Shown here piece by piece: positions 1 to 8,954 of a stretch of 64,000 nt of DNA. The stretch spans positions 62,001 through 126,000 of the forward strand of contig JAVBOH010000017.1 of the NCBI GenBank assembly GCA_031550725.1. Direction: 5' to 3'. Under the pieces are notes generated by a model, which searched no databases, had not been told where the DNA came from, and saw only the letters and a program-made list of their open reading frames with translations. Source of the stretch: UBA946 sp031550725 (GTDB taxonomy: Bacteria > Bacillota > Clostridia > Oscillospirales > Ruminococcaceae). The stretch's first letter is position 1. Each line of letters begins with the position of its first letter. The position numbers and the translations under genes are program-made.

Positions 1-185
1 CAAATCCAGTTATAGATTTTTATGCAGGTGCATCAGCAGATATTAATTCAATGGTGCATAATCCAATTAAGGATACTTCATACAACGGCAAGGAATGGGG
101 AATTACAAGAGATGAAATTTCTGCTGCTGTTCAGACAGAAATTGATGGACTTAATTCTCTGATAGAAACAAATTTCAAAGAATAA
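1..185 (+). CDS. C-terminal end of a protein entering from the left, possibly a sugar-binding lipoprotein
   Basis: An open frame runs from the window edge to a TAA at 183-185 and encodes about 60 residues. The polar, helix-rich tail with the residues YNGKEWGITRDEI is compatible with the C-terminus of an extracellular family 1 solute-binding protein of a sugar ABC transporter, but no diagnostic motif is visible and the assignment is a guess. A GH5 gene starts only 25 bases downstream, which suggests co-transcription and a carbohydrate-uptake role. Confidence 0.45.
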   Translation, partial: NPVIDFYAGASADINSMVHNPIKDTSYNGKEWGITRDEISAAVQTEIDGLNSLIETNFKE

Positions 186-210
186 TCAGCAGGGAAAGGG
201 TGCAGTAAAT

Positions 211-1245
211 ATGCGTGAATTTACAGGATATAAAAAGGGTATAAATCTTGGAGGATGGCTTTCACAATGCGGAAAAGATAATTACAATGATAATCATTAC
301 AGTAGTTTTATTGTAGAATCTGACATTGAAAAAATTGCATCTTGGGGAGCTGACCATATTAGAGTGCCGATTGATTATAACGTTATACAAGATGATAATG
401 GTGACTTCATAGAATCAGGATTTCAATATATTGATGATTGTGCCTTGTGGTGCAAAAAATACAATTTGAATTTTGTGTTGGACCTTCATAAAACAGCAGG
501 GTTTTCATTTGATGAAAAGGATAACTGTGATTTCTTTGATAACAGTGAATTGCAGGACAGATTTATTAAGCTATGGTGCGAAATTATAAAAAGATATGCT
601 CATAATTATGAATTTATGGCATTTGAACTGCTTAATGAAATTACATTTTATGAAACTGCTGTGAAGTGGAACCTGATTGTTAAGAAAACAATATCTGCAA
701 TTCGTGAAATATCAACAGATGTAAAAATTTTAATCGGCGGTATTTACAACAACAGCATTTATGGACTTTCATTGCTTGATGAACCTGCTGATGAAAATAT
801 TGTATTTAATTTTCATTGTTACAGTCCTTTGGTATTTACCCATCAGACAGCAGGCTGGATTCCAAATATGCCGAGTGATTTAAAAATTGGCTATCCTAAA
901 ATATTATCTGAATATGCAGATGAATCAAGAAAAATATTTGGTAATGATTTTGATAATGAATTTACCCAAAACTTAAGTGAAAATATTGACAGCAGTTTTT
1001 TTGAGATTATGTTTATAAAAGCAGTTCTTATTGCCGAAAAATATGATGTTCCACTATATTGCGGTGAATATGGTGTAATTGAAAAAGTCGAGCCAAATAG
1101 TACATTAAATTGGTTTAAAGACATACATTCTGCATTTGAAAAGCTTGAAATCGGTCGTGCTGTATGGACTTATAAATCCAAGGATTTTGGTATAACAGAT
1201 GATAGTTATTCTTCAATATTCGATGAACTTATTAAGCTGATTTAA
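211..1245 (+). CDS. Glycoside hydrolase family 5 endoglucanase/mannanase-like enzyme
   Basis: A 344-residue single-domain TIM-barrel enzyme expected to hydrolyse beta-1,4-linked glucan or mannan by a retaining mechanism. Visible GH5 signatures in order: GINLGGWLS at the N-terminus, HIRVPIDY around residue 50, VLDLHKTAG, the acid/base motif ELLNEI (Glu143), FNFHCYSP, and the nucleophile in YCGEYGVI (Glu286). There is no signal peptide, dockerin or binding module, so it probably acts inside the cell on imported oligosaccharides. The start is preceded by an AAAGGG ribosome site. It lies just behind a possible sugar-binding protein and is followed by a hairpin terminator. The exact substrate cannot be read from the sequence. 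Confidence 0.88.
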   Translation: MREFTGYKKGINLGGWLSQCGKDNYNDNHYSSFIVESDIEKIASWGADHIRVPIDYNVIQDDNGDFIESGFQYIDDCALWCKKYNLNFVLDLHKTAGFSFDEKDNCDFFDNSELQDRFIKLWCEIIKRYAHNYEFMAFELLNEITFYETAVKWNLIVKKTISAIREISTDVKILIGGIYNNSIYGLSLLDEPADENIVFNFHCYSPLVFTHQTAGWIPNMPSDLKIGYPKILSEYADESRKIFGNDFDNEFTQNLSENIDSSFFEIMFIKAVLIAEKYDVPLYCGEYGVIEKVEPNSTLNWFKDIHSAFEKLEIGRAVWTYKSKDFGITDDSYSSIFDELIKLI

Positions 1246-1274
1246 TCAAAATATATTTCTCCTAAAAAGCACAA

Positions 1275-1310
1275 AAACCACAGGTCTTTTCTTGACTTGT
1301 GGTTTCTGTG
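1275..1310 (+). terminator. Hairpin terminator after the GH5 gene
   Basis: A 12-bp stem (1275-1286 with 1294-1305, one G-T pair) with a 7-base loop follows the GH5 stop codon by about 30 bases. The T-run after it is interrupted, so termination may be incomplete. Confidence 0.6.
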
Positions 1311-1341
1311 TTTATATTGACATCTGCAATTTGAATTAACA

Positions 1342-1370
1342 TTGATAATTTTATTAATATATGATATAAT
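1342..1370 (+). promoter_or_regulatory. SigA-type promoter of the toroid-fold protein gene
   Basis: TTGATA (1342-1347), a 17-base spacer and TATAAT (1365-1370) with an extended TGA immediately before the -10. The -10 block and its downstream flank are repeated almost exactly in the esterase promoter at 6004-6032 on the other strand. Confidence 0.75.
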
Positions 1371-1413
1371 ATTTTTTAGAATAATATGTAATATTTACAT
1401 GGAGGACAAACTC

Positions 1414-2370
1414 ATGTATGAAAATCTTTTATCAATAAGTGAACCATGGCTGCAATATGCTATACGAATAAACCTTCTTAATGAAAACAGAGAAAATTTA
1501 TTAGATTTGAAAAATGAAGTATTGAAAGACAAAAAAATACTATCATACCTTAACGATATTACAAACTTCCACAATGCGATAGTTAAAAATCACAAAGATC
1601 CTGATTTATCAATACATAAATTGTTATTCCTTCTTGATATTGGACTTGAAACGGATATACCAGAAATAGAAAGTGCAGTTAAGCAGATAATGAGCCATAA
1701 AGACAAGAATGGCGTATATCAATCAATGACAAACATACCACAGCATTATGGCGGTAAGGGTGAAGATGTGTTTGGATGGTGCTTATGTGATGCGCCTTTG
1801 TTACTTATAGCATTATTAAAAGCTAAGATAGATTATCAAGAGCATATAAAACAAGGTGTGGAATACTTATTAAGCTTAAATAGTGAACAATCTTTTCCCT
1901 GCTCGGTATCGGAAGAACATGGAACATTCAGAGGTCCTGGACGAAAAGGTGATTGCTGCCCTTTTGCAACACTTATTATGATAAAACTTTTATCTGAGAT
2001 TGACGAATATAGAAACAGTAATATTGTTAAAAGCGGGATAGAGATTATACTGTCTTTATGGGAAAACAGTCTTGAAAAGCATCCGTATATGTTTTATATG
2101 GGTACAGATTTCCGTAAGCTCAAAGCACCTGCGATGTGGTATGATATTGTGAGTGTTGTTGAAGTATTAAGTAGGTTTGATTATATTAAATCCGATTCGA
2201 GATTTTGCGAAATGTTAGATTTGATAAAAGGAAAACAAAATGCAGATGGTATGTTTATTCCAGAATCAATCTATAACAAATTCAAAGGATGGGATTTCGG
2301 ACAAAAGAAAATTTCATCACCATACTTAACATATCTATGCGAGAGAATTTTACGCAATTGTAATAATTAA
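1414..2370 (+). CDS. Terpenoid cyclase/prenyltransferase alpha-toroid fold protein of unknown function
   Basis: A 318-residue protein rich in paired helices with the repeated pattern seen in the squalene cyclase/prenyltransferase alpha-alpha toroid superfamily, for example the stretch around GVEYLLSLNS and the QNADGMFIPES segment near the C-terminus (a QNxDG-type repeat). The family is widespread as conserved hypothetical proteins and no substrate can be named. I place the start at 1414 because a GGAGG site at 1401-1405 precedes that ATG; the open frame extends further upstream without a ribosome site. It has its own strong promoter and sits between GH5 and GH3 genes, but that context does not establish a carbohydrate role. 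Confidence 0.7.
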   Translation: MYENLLSISEPWLQYAIRINLLNENRENLLDLKNEVLKDKKILSYLNDITNFHNAIVKNHKDPDLSIHKLLFLLDIGLETDIPEIESAVKQIMSHKDKNGVYQSMTNIPQHYGGKGEDVFGWCLCDAPLLLIALLKAKIDYQEHIKQGVEYLLSLNSEQSFPCSVSEEHGTFRGPGRKGDCCPFATLIMIKLLSEIDEYRNSNIVKSGIEIILSLWENSLEKHPYMFYMGTDFRKLKAPAMWYDIVSVVEVLSRFDYIKSDSRFCEMLDLIKGKQNADGMFIPESIYNKFKGWDFGQKKISSPYLTYLCERILRNCNN

Positions 2371-2408
2371 GTTAATCGAGAAATAATACGAAAACACAAC
2401 ATATCTTC

Positions 2409-2452
2409 AAATAATTCCGTTAAAAATGGAATTGTTCAGTATGCATTAAACA
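2409..2452 (+). repeat. Solo end-hairpin of the MITE-like element family
   Basis: A small hairpin (2410-2418 with 2428-2436) followed by TTCAGTATGCATTAAA. It aligns, on the opposite strand, with about 35 of 41 bases of the left terminal hairpin of the large element at 60926-61187, so it appears to be a solo terminus of that family. Confidence 0.6.
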
Positions 2453-2482
2453 AAACAATAAATCCGAAAGTATGGTGAATAT

Positions 2483-4561
2483 ATGAAAAATCACATGGAT
2501 GAAACATTATCAACGCTTAATCGTGCAGAAAGCTTAACTGATGAAATGACTGTCGAGGAACAGGCTGGACAATTAAAATATGATGCTCCGTCAGTCGAAA
2601 GACTTGGCATACCGTCATATAACTGGTGGAACGAGGGCATTCATGGTCTTGCAAGAGCTGGCACAGCAACAATGTTTCCACAAGCAATAGGACTTGCTGC
2701 TACATTTGACACTGAACTTATACACCATGTTGCTGATATTACAGCAACGGAAGCAAGAGCGAAATATAACGCATACTCATCTCACGGCGACAGGGATATT
2801 TATAAAGGGCTAACGCTATGGGCACCGAATATTAATATTTTCCGTGATCCAAGATGGGGTCGTGGACATGAAACCTATGGCGAAGATCCATTTCTTACAT
2901 CCGAAGTGGGAAAGGCGTTTGTAACAGGTTTACAGGGTGACGGCAAGGTGATGAAAGCTGCTGCTTGTGCAAAGCATTTGGCAGTACACAGTGGTCCTGA
3001 GAGCTTACGTCATGAATTTAACGCAGAGGTAAGTCTAAAGGATTTAGAGGAAACTTATCTTCCCGCTTTTGAAGCACTTGTAAAAGACGCTAAGGCTGAG
3101 GGAGTAATGGGAGCTTATAACCGTGTAAACGGTGAAGCTGCGTGTGCAAGTCCATTCCTTATGAGCAAGCTTGCAGAATGGGGCTTTGATGGATATTTTG
3201 TTTCGGACTGCTGGGCAATCCGTGATTTTCATGAACATCATGAGCTTACTCTTAATGCCGTAGAATCAGCAGCTTTAGCTCTGAAAACAGGCTGTGATGT
3301 AAACTGCGGATGCACATATGTGAATCTGCTTGCTGCACTTGATCAGGGGCTTATATCAGAAGATGACATCAAAAAGGCATGCGTTCATCTTATGAGAACA
3401 CGAATGCGACTTGGTATGTTTGATGAAAAAACTCCGTTTGATGATATTCCATATAGTGTAGTTTCGTGTAAGGAGCATAAGGCAGTATCAAAGGTATGTG
3501 CAGTAAAATCAATGGTTCTGCTTAAAAACAACGGCATACTTCCGCTTGATTCAGATAAAATAAAGACAATCGGCGTTATCGGTCCAAACAGCAACAGCCG
3601 TTTAGTTCTTGAGGGAAATTACTGCGGTACTGCTGACAGATATATCACATTTCTTGAAGGTATACAAAATCGGTTTGACGGAAATGTGCTTTATTCTGAG
3701 GGTTGCCACCTATATAAAGACAGAACATCAGGGCTTGCGATGTCTGGCGACAGATATGCCGAAGCATTAACCGTTGCCGAAAATTCGGATATTGTAATTC
3801 TATGCTTGGGTCTTGATGCAACGCTTGAGGGTGAAGAGGGGGATACAGGAAACGAGTTTTCATCAGGTGATAAAAACGATCTTAGTTTACCTGAAAGCCA
3901 GCGTATTTTAATTAAGAAGATAATGAAAACAGGAAAGCCAGTAATCGCTGTATGTTCATCTGGAAGCTCAGTAAATATCGAAGCCGAAACAGATGCTTTA
4001 ATTCATACATGGTACCCAGGTTCAGAGGGCGGGACGGCACTTGCTGAAATTCTTTTTGGCGATGTTTCTCCGTCTGGGAAACTGCCTGTAACGTTCTATG
4101 AAAAAGCAGAGTTACTTCCTGAATTTACTGACTATTCAATGAAAAACAGGACATACAGATATGCTGAAAATAATATTCTGTATCCGTTTGGATTTGGATT
4201 AACTTATTCTAATGTTGTGTGTACAAGCTTGGAGTACAAGAATAACATTGCTTATGTTACTGTTCAAAATCAAGGTGACAGAAAAACCGACGATGTCATC
4301 CAGCTTTATATCAAGGATTACTGCGAAAATGCAGTGCCGAATTTCAGTTTATGCGGTTTCAAAAGAGTTAATCTTGATGTAAATGAAAGCAGGATTGTTG
4401 AAATACCAATCTCTCCAAAGGCATTCACAGCCGTTGATGGAAACGGAAATCGTGCTGTTATTGGAAACAGATTTACTTTGTATGCTGGTACTTTTCAGCC
4501 CGATGAACTAAGCGAAAAACTTAGTGGTAATTGTTGTGCTGCTACTGAAGTACTATTGTAA
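2483..4561 (+). CDS. Glycoside hydrolase family 3 beta-xylosidase/beta-glucosidase
   Basis: A 692-residue GH3 enzyme that removes terminal sugars from xylo- or gluco-oligosaccharides. Domain order: GH3 N-domain with NWWNEGIHGLAR and DPRWGRGHETYGEDP, nucleophile in YFVSDCW (Asp242), GH3 C-domain with the likely acid/base in LEGEEGD around residue 455, then a C-terminal fibronectin-III-like domain. The WNEGIHG and SDCWA motifs are typical of the xylan 1,4-beta-xylosidase branch, so that activity is favoured; glucosidase is the alternative. No signal peptide, hence cytoplasmic. A second, only distantly similar GH3 lies at 25768-27900. Confidence 0.9.
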   Translation: MKNHMDETLSTLNRAESLTDEMTVEEQAGQLKYDAPSVERLGIPSYNWWNEGIHGLARAGTATMFPQAIGLAATFDTELIHHVADITATEARAKYNAYSSHGDRDIYKGLTLWAPNINIFRDPRWGRGHETYGEDPFLTSEVGKAFVTGLQGDGKVMKAAACAKHLAVHSGPESLRHEFNAEVSLKDLEETYLPAFEALVKDAKAEGVMGAYNRVNGEAACASPFLMSKLAEWGFDGYFVSDCWAIRDFHEHHELTLNAVESAALALKTGCDVNCGCTYVNLLAALDQGLISEDDIKKACVHLMRTRMRLGMFDEKTPFDDIPYSVVSCKEHKAVSKVCAVKSMVLLKNNGILPLDSDKIKTIGVIGPNSNSRLVLEGNYCGTADRYITFLEGIQNRFDGNVLYSEGCHLYKDRTSGLAMSGDRYAEALTVAENSDIVILCLGLDATLEGEEGDTGNEFSSGDKNDLSLPESQRILIKKIMKTGKPVIAVCSSGSSVNIEAETDALIHTWYPGSEGGTALAEILFGDVSPSGKLPVTFYEKAELLPEFTDYSMKNRTYRYAENNILYPFGFGLTYSNVVCTSLEYKNNIAYVTVQNQGDRKTDDVIQLYIKDYCENAVPNFSLCGFKRVNLDVNESRIVEIPISPKAFTAVDGNGNRAVIGNRFTLYAGTFQPDELSEKLSGNCCAATEVLL

Positions 4562-4847
4562 AATATTTGTAAATTTAAGAGTTTATTTTATCAGACATCC
4601 GATAAAAATTTGCAATTGCTCAAGTATTTATGCAGCAGTTTAATAGTGAAATAGAATAGTAAAATTCTTATTAAATCATTCGCAAATTTATTTTCAGGTG
4701 TTATCAGGGGTGTTACAATATTTTGATATGACAACAAGGCTGAATGAAAAAGAGATTTACAGCCCATTATTTGTGAAGGCTAATTTAGTAACAAGTTATA
4801 TGCCTGTTGTTATAAAAAATAACCGATTAATTCATAATATAAAAGAG
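4562..4847. other. Intergenic stretch without a recognisable gene
   Basis: AT-rich spacer between convergent genes. One plus-strand frame stays open for over 60 codons up to a TAA at 4872-4874, but it lacks a start with a ribosome site, runs into the terminator hairpin and matches no family I recognise. It could be a gene remnant or chance. Confidence 0.4.
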
Positions 4848-4889
4848 CAACTCCGCTTTAAGAATTTGACTTAAACGGAGTTGTTTTTT
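4848..4889. terminator. Bidirectional terminator between GH3 and the esterase
   Basis: A 14-15 bp stem (4848-4862 with 4870-4883, one bulge), with six Ts after it on the plus strand and a CTCTTTT run after it on the minus strand. It can end both converging transcripts. Confidence 0.8.
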
Positions 4890-4914
4890 ATGAGAAATAA
4901 TCAATATAAAAATT

Positions 4915-5910
4915 TCAATTAAAAATAGCTTTAACAAAATTATAAATATGTGGTTCAATACTTTTATTTCCATGGTCACCAGTGGAAATAACATGCCATA
5001 CATGTTCATCATTATTGCGGTTAAGGATATTATGATATTGTTCAGGACTGTTTCCGACAACGTTGTCATTCATAGCAGCACTTATCATAACAAGAAAAGC
5101 ACTGTTATTTTTATCCGTAAAGGTTAATTCATCCTCTTTAAACTGCCCTGGATGAAAGCTTAAATCTGTTCCAGGAGTTAAACCAGGGGCAGGACAAACT
5201 GCACCGACATATCCGAATAAATCGGGACGTGAGAAACCTATAAAGAGTGACTCACGACCACCCATTGAAAAACCTGTAATTGCTGTATTTTCCTTGCCTG
5301 TGGCTATTGAATACTTTTCTTCGATGAACGGCATTAAATCTGTAACAAGGTCATTTATAAAATTATCATAATTTAATGAATTAGGACCATCCATTGCAGT
5401 TACTTCTTTTTGTTCCTTGCTGGTATAAATATACGGAAATACCACAATCATTTTTGTAATTTCACCACTAGCAGTAAGATTGCCAACGATTGTTTTTGTT
5501 ATATTATCATTTGCCATCGAGTATTCGTTACCCCAATATCCATGAAGAACATATAAAACAGGATATTTCTCATTATCTGAATACCCCGCTGGGAGTAAAA
5601 CATTTACACCAGTATCTCTTTCTGCCGTTGTTGAATAATATGTTGCATGCTCCATAGTTCCGTAATCAACATCAGGAATAATAGAAACTGCTTCCTTTGG
5701 TGCGTATTCTTTAATCATATCCTGTACCTCCTTGCCAATATTTTTTTCTGTATTAATATCTGCTTTGGTTATTATTTCTTCTGTAATTTCACTTATTGAA
5801 ACTTCTGCAGATATGGTTTCATCTTCCGCAGTTTCTGTTTGTCCCTTACTGCATGCTGACAATATAACAATACCTGTAAATAATAGCATTATAAATTTTG
5901 ATTTTTTCAT
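4915..5910 (-). CDS. Lipoprotein esterase of the CE1/esterase D-like alpha/beta hydrolase family
   Basis: A 331-residue lipoprotein: the signal peptide ends in a lipobox (ILSAC, Cys20), followed by an acidic Ser/Thr/Glu-rich linker and an alpha/beta hydrolase domain. Visible motifs are YPVLYVLHGYWG (oxyanion region), the nucleophile elbow GFSMGG and a C-terminal STGDHGN that supplies the catalytic His. This architecture matches putative feruloyl or acetyl esterases that release side groups from plant xylan at the cell surface. An AGGAGGT-like site precedes the ATG. Its promoter is nearly a duplicate of the one for the gene at 1414, suggesting shared expression. Substrate is inferred only. Confidence 0.85.
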   Translation of the reverse strand: MKKSKFIMLLFTGIVILSACSKGQTETAEDETISAEVSISEITEEIITKADINTEKNIGKEVQDMIKEYAPKEAVSIIPDVDYGTMEHATYYSTTAERDTGVNVLLPAGYSDNEKYPVLYVLHGYWGNEYSMANDNITKTIVGNLTASGEITKMIVVFPYIYTSKEQKEVTAMDGPNSLNYDNFINDLVTDLMPFIEEKYSIATGKENTAITGFSMGGRESLFIGFSRPDLFGYVGAVCPAPGLTPGTDLSFHPGQFKEDELTFTDKNNSAFLVMISAAMNDNVVGNSPEQYHNILNRNNDEHVWHVISTGDHGNKSIEPHIYNFVKAIFN

Positions 5911-6003
5911 TTTACCTCCGTACTAAAGTCAATAACAATCTTTTTTACCACTATACTTTATATTCATATTAATGTGTATTAAATGAATCGAATTCTAAAA
6001 AAT

Positions 6004-6032
6004 ATTATATCATATATCGCTGTAAATATCAA
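6004..6032 (-). promoter_or_regulatory. SigA-type promoter of the lipoprotein esterase
   Basis: On the minus strand: TTGATA (6027-6032), 17-base spacer, extended TGA and TATAAT (6004-6009). The 25 bases from the end of the spacer through about +8 are identical to those at the promoter 1342-1370. The rest of 5911-6251 is AT-rich spacer; a second TATAAT lies on the plus strand at 6052-6057. Confidence 0.75.
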
Positions 6033-6251
6033 TGTTATTTAATCATTATGATATAATATTAGAAAAATAAAGTGTATGTTTTCTCTATAATTGTAATTAT
6101 TTCAGTTGCTTTCTCAAAATTATTATACATAAATTCAATCAAATACCGATTGAGGTTTTGAAAAAATAAATTGGTATAAATACTTTGTTGTATATTTTAT
6201 GCTATCAACACAAATACTAAGTATAAAATTTATGCTTAGGAGGAAAGTAAA

Positions 6252-6398
6252 ATGGCAAAGAAAAAAAGCAATACCACACCAAAAAAAGACAATAAGCAAG
6301 AAACATTAAATGACTTTGTATCATCGCCATATGGGACTGGAAGTAATGAAAACCATAATACTAAAAAGCAGTCCGAAGGTAGAAATACTTCAAGATAA
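6252..6398 (+). CDS. Small basic hydrophilic protein of 48 residues, function unknown
   Basis: A short frame starting MAKKKSNTTPKKDNKQ with an AGGAGG site at the right distance from the ATG. The product is Lys/Asn/Thr/Ser-rich, has no hydrophobic segment and is probably disordered. The composition recalls small acid-soluble or DNA-binding spore peptides, but it lacks the alpha/beta SASP motifs. I do not recognise it. The strong ribosome site and clean stop are the main evidence that it is real. Confidence 0.55.
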   Translation: MAKKKSNTTPKKDNKQETLNDFVSSPYGTGSNENHNTKKQSEGRNTSR

Positions 6399-6512
6399 AC
6401 ATGTAATACTATTTCCAAAGAGAAAGAGTATTTGCAGCCTGTTTTGTATATACTAAGTTTGAAAAAAACTTTTTAAAACTCGGAGTTTTTTGATGAAAGG
6501 ATAGTCATATAT

Positions 6513-7517
6513 ATGGAACAGGTTGCTTTTTTTGATACAAAGCCTTACGATATAAAATGGTTTGAAAAATATGGTGGAAATAAATTTAAATTCAAGTTCT
6601 ATGAACATAAGCTGACCGCTGATACTGTATCGCTTGCAAAGGGCTGCAAAGCAGTTGTAGTATTTGTAAACGACACTATTGACAGCGAGGTTATTGATGA
6701 GCTGCGTAAAATTGGAGTTAGGCTTGTTGCACTTCGATGCGCAGGATACAACAATGTTGACGTCAAATATGCAGAGGGAAAGCTATGCGTCGCAAGAGTT
6801 CCCGTGTATTCGCCATTTGCCGTTGCGGAGCACGCAATTGCACTCCTGCTGACACTTAACCGGAAAATACACCGTGCATTTAATCGTACCCGTGATTTCA
6901 ATTTCTCGCTGAATGACCTCACAGGATTTGACTTGCATAGCAAAACAGCAGGAATTATTGGTACGGGTCAGATAGGAAAGGTGTTTGCTGATATTTGCAA
7001 TGGATTTGGTATGAATGTCATTGCATATGACCCTTATCCAGATGATAACGTCAAAGCTAAGTATGTTGAGCTTGATGAGCTTTGGGCGGAAAGTGATGTT
7101 ATATCCCTGCATTGTCCTCTGACAAGCTATACAAGGTATATAATAAATAAGGATACTCTTGCCAAAATGAAAGACGGAGTTTTCATTATTAATACATCAA
7201 GAGGGCAGCTTATTGACAGTGATGAATTGCTGCATTCGCTGAAAGACGGCAAAGTTCGTGGTGCTTGTCTGGATGTTTATGAGGAGGAGTCAGAATTTTT
7301 CTTCGAGGATTATTCAGGTACTGTTATTCATGATGATGTCCTGTCATTACTCGTTTCAATGCCAAATGTCATAATGACATCACATCAGGCGTTTCTAACA
7401 GAGGAAGCACTTCAAAGAATTGCCGAGGTTACAATTCAAAACCTGACATCGTTCTTTAACGGTGATACACCCGAGAATATTGTATCCATATCACAAAAAA
7501 ACATCCGTCAGAATTAA
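6513..7517 (+). CDS. ldhA: D-lactate dehydrogenase (D-2-hydroxyacid dehydrogenase family)
   Basis: A 334-residue NAD-dependent enzyme that reduces pyruvate to D-lactate in fermentation. The N-terminal substrate domain is followed by the Rossmann domain with GTGQIGKVFADI around residues 150-161. Catalytic residues are visible: Arg in NTSRGQ, Glu in DVYEEE and His in TSHQAFLT. The DVYEEESEFFFEDYSG stretch is characteristic of fermentative D-LDH rather than phosphoglycerate dehydrogenase. The stop codon lies inside a terminator hairpin shared with the convergent downstream gene. Length fits the family. Confidence 0.93.
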   Translation: MEQVAFFDTKPYDIKWFEKYGGNKFKFKFYEHKLTADTVSLAKGCKAVVVFVNDTIDSEVIDELRKIGVRLVALRCAGYNNVDVKYAEGKLCVARVPVYSPFAVAEHAIALLLTLNRKIHRAFNRTRDFNFSLNDLTGFDLHSKTAGIIGTGQIGKVFADICNGFGMNVIAYDPYPDDNVKAKYVELDELWAESDVISLHCPLTSYTRYIINKDTLAKMKDGVFIINTSRGQLIDSDELLHSLKDGKVRGACLDVYEEESEFFFEDYSGTVIHDDVLSLLVSMPNVIMTSHQAFLTEEALQRIAEVTIQNLTSFFNGDTPENIVSISQKNIRQN

Positions 7518-7540
7518 CTGACGGATGAAATTTTTTATTT
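7502..7540. terminator. Bidirectional terminator overlapping the ldhA stop codon
   Basis: A perfect 10-bp stem (7502-7511 with 7518-7527), T-rich on the plus side from 7531 and with an A8 tract before it that reads as T8 on the minus strand. The last ldhA codons form the left arm. Confidence 0.85.
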
Positions 7541-8779
7541 TATGCCGTATTCTCTAAGATACTCAAGTGAAGAACTGCTTACTTCTGAGGTATCTGCATA
7601 ATATTTTGAAAGCTTTGTGTTTGGATAGAAGAAGTAAATTGTCACTGTGTATGAAAGAGGATCCAAATAACACTGATAGTATTCATCGATAATTTTACTT
7701 TCAGAACCAGAATTTTTATTCGCAGCCGTCAGAATGTCGTACATTTTATCATCGTTATTATTAATCATCTTTTCAAGCTGCTTATATGAAGTGCTGTCAG
7801 CAAATTTAATTGTTGCACTAGTCTTTTTATTCTTAATTGCAGATGCGATTGATTTAGTTAGCATTGCTGTTGTTTCAGTTGAATCAGATACTAAAGTTTT
7901 TGTCACTGCATAATATGATTTTGTATCATCAGTAGCACTTGGAGTTTTAAAGTAGAAAGTAACTTCCTTTTCACCATGAATTTTCTTTATAGCCTTGTCG
8001 CTGATCATAAAGTTGTCATATGAAAGATTGTTAGCATAATTTGTGATAGGGTCATCAAAAGTACAGTCAATATTATACCATTTCTTGTTGTAATATACCT
8101 TATTCCAGATATGACCTTCGCCGCCATCAAGGAAATCACCGCTGTATGCCTGTGTATTTTTAATACCGGCACGATTACATAAATATGAGAAACCAACTGT
8201 ATAACCAACACACTTAATTTCATTAGTAACAAAAGCACCATAAATATTGTCACAATGCTTAACTTCTTTATCATATGTATTCATCTTAATCAATTCATCA
8301 TGGAAAAGCTTAAGCTTGTTGTATGTAGACATATCCTCAGTAACTTTAGCTAAGATAGCATCAGCTTTTTTATTTACCTTAACCATCATTTTGTCATATG
8401 TTTCTTTGCTGTAATAATATTCAAGTTCAAGAATTGTAGTATCACTGGATCTTGAACTTTTTTCACCAAACCATTGAAAATTGAAAGTTAAAGGGTCGCA
8501 AACCATAAGCATAAGAGCGACTCTGTTAAGCTGGTCATCATCAAGATACGCATTAATTTTAACCTTACTCTTACATTCAAGAACAGCACTGCGGATTTTT
8601 TTATATGCTAACTGCTCGTTTTCATCGAGTAATTTATAGTTATATGGTGTTTTAATTTCGGCTGCGGCTGCAGCCTCAGCAGTAATACTGACATCAATAG
8701 GGCTGATATCAGGAATAACACCTCCAACAAAGCCAAACGCCATCACCATACATAATACAAAAGAAAGAATTTTTTTCAT
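7535..8779 (-). CDS. Secreted transglutaminase-like superfamily protein
   Basis: A 414-residue exported protein: a classic Sec signal peptide (MKKILSFVLCMVMAFGFVGG) with a cleavage region near residues 35-40. The central domain carries the transglutaminase/protease triad: Cys in NEIKCVGY, His in GEGHIWNKV and Asp in YNIDCTFDDP, all around residues 195-250. Such domains in Clostridia act as cysteine proteases or cross-linkers on the cell surface, and the substrate is unknown. The C-terminal ~130 residues form no recognised domain. An AGGAGGGG site precedes the ATG. It stands alone, convergent with ldhA. Confidence 0.85.
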   Translation of the reverse strand: MKKILSFVLCMVMAFGFVGGVIPDISPIDVSITAEAAAAAEIKTPYNYKLLDENEQLAYKKIRSAVLECKSKVKINAYLDDDQLNRVALMLMVCDPLTFNFQWFGEKSSRSSDTTILELEYYYSKETYDKMMVKVNKKADAILAKVTEDMSTYNKLKLFHDELIKMNTYDKEVKHCDNIYGAFVTNEIKCVGYTVGFSYLCNRAGIKNTQAYSGDFLDGGEGHIWNKVYYNKKWYNIDCTFDDPITNYANNLSYDNFMISDKAIKKIHGEKEVTFYFKTPSATDDTKSYYAVTKTLVSDSTETTAMLTKSIASAIKNKKTSATIKFADSTSYKQLEKMINNNDDKMYDILTAANKNSGSESKIIDEYYQCYLDPLSYTVTIYFFYPNTKLSKYYADTSEVSSSSLEYLREYGIK

Positions 8780-8888
8780 ACTACCCCTCCTAAAACATAA
8801 AGATATTTATAGTTTAACATATTAAAACAAAAAAATCAATAGGTTTCACTAAAATTCTAAATAAATATTTAACATAATCTATTATGTA

Positions 8889-8917
8889 TTGAAATGTTTT
8901 CGATTTTGTGATAAAAT
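8889..8917 (+). promoter_or_regulatory. SigA-type promoter of the small membrane protein gene
   Basis: TTGAAA (8889-8894), 17-base spacer, TAAAAT (8912-8917), about 38 bases before the chosen start codon at 8955. Confidence 0.6.
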
Positions 8918-8954
8918 TAAGATATATTTATTAAAAATACAAGGAAGGTTTATA

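Noticed and set aside
4647..4874. A hidden protein gene in the gap after the first GH3
   Set aside because: The frame has no start with a ribosome site, ends inside a terminator hairpin and shows no known motif.
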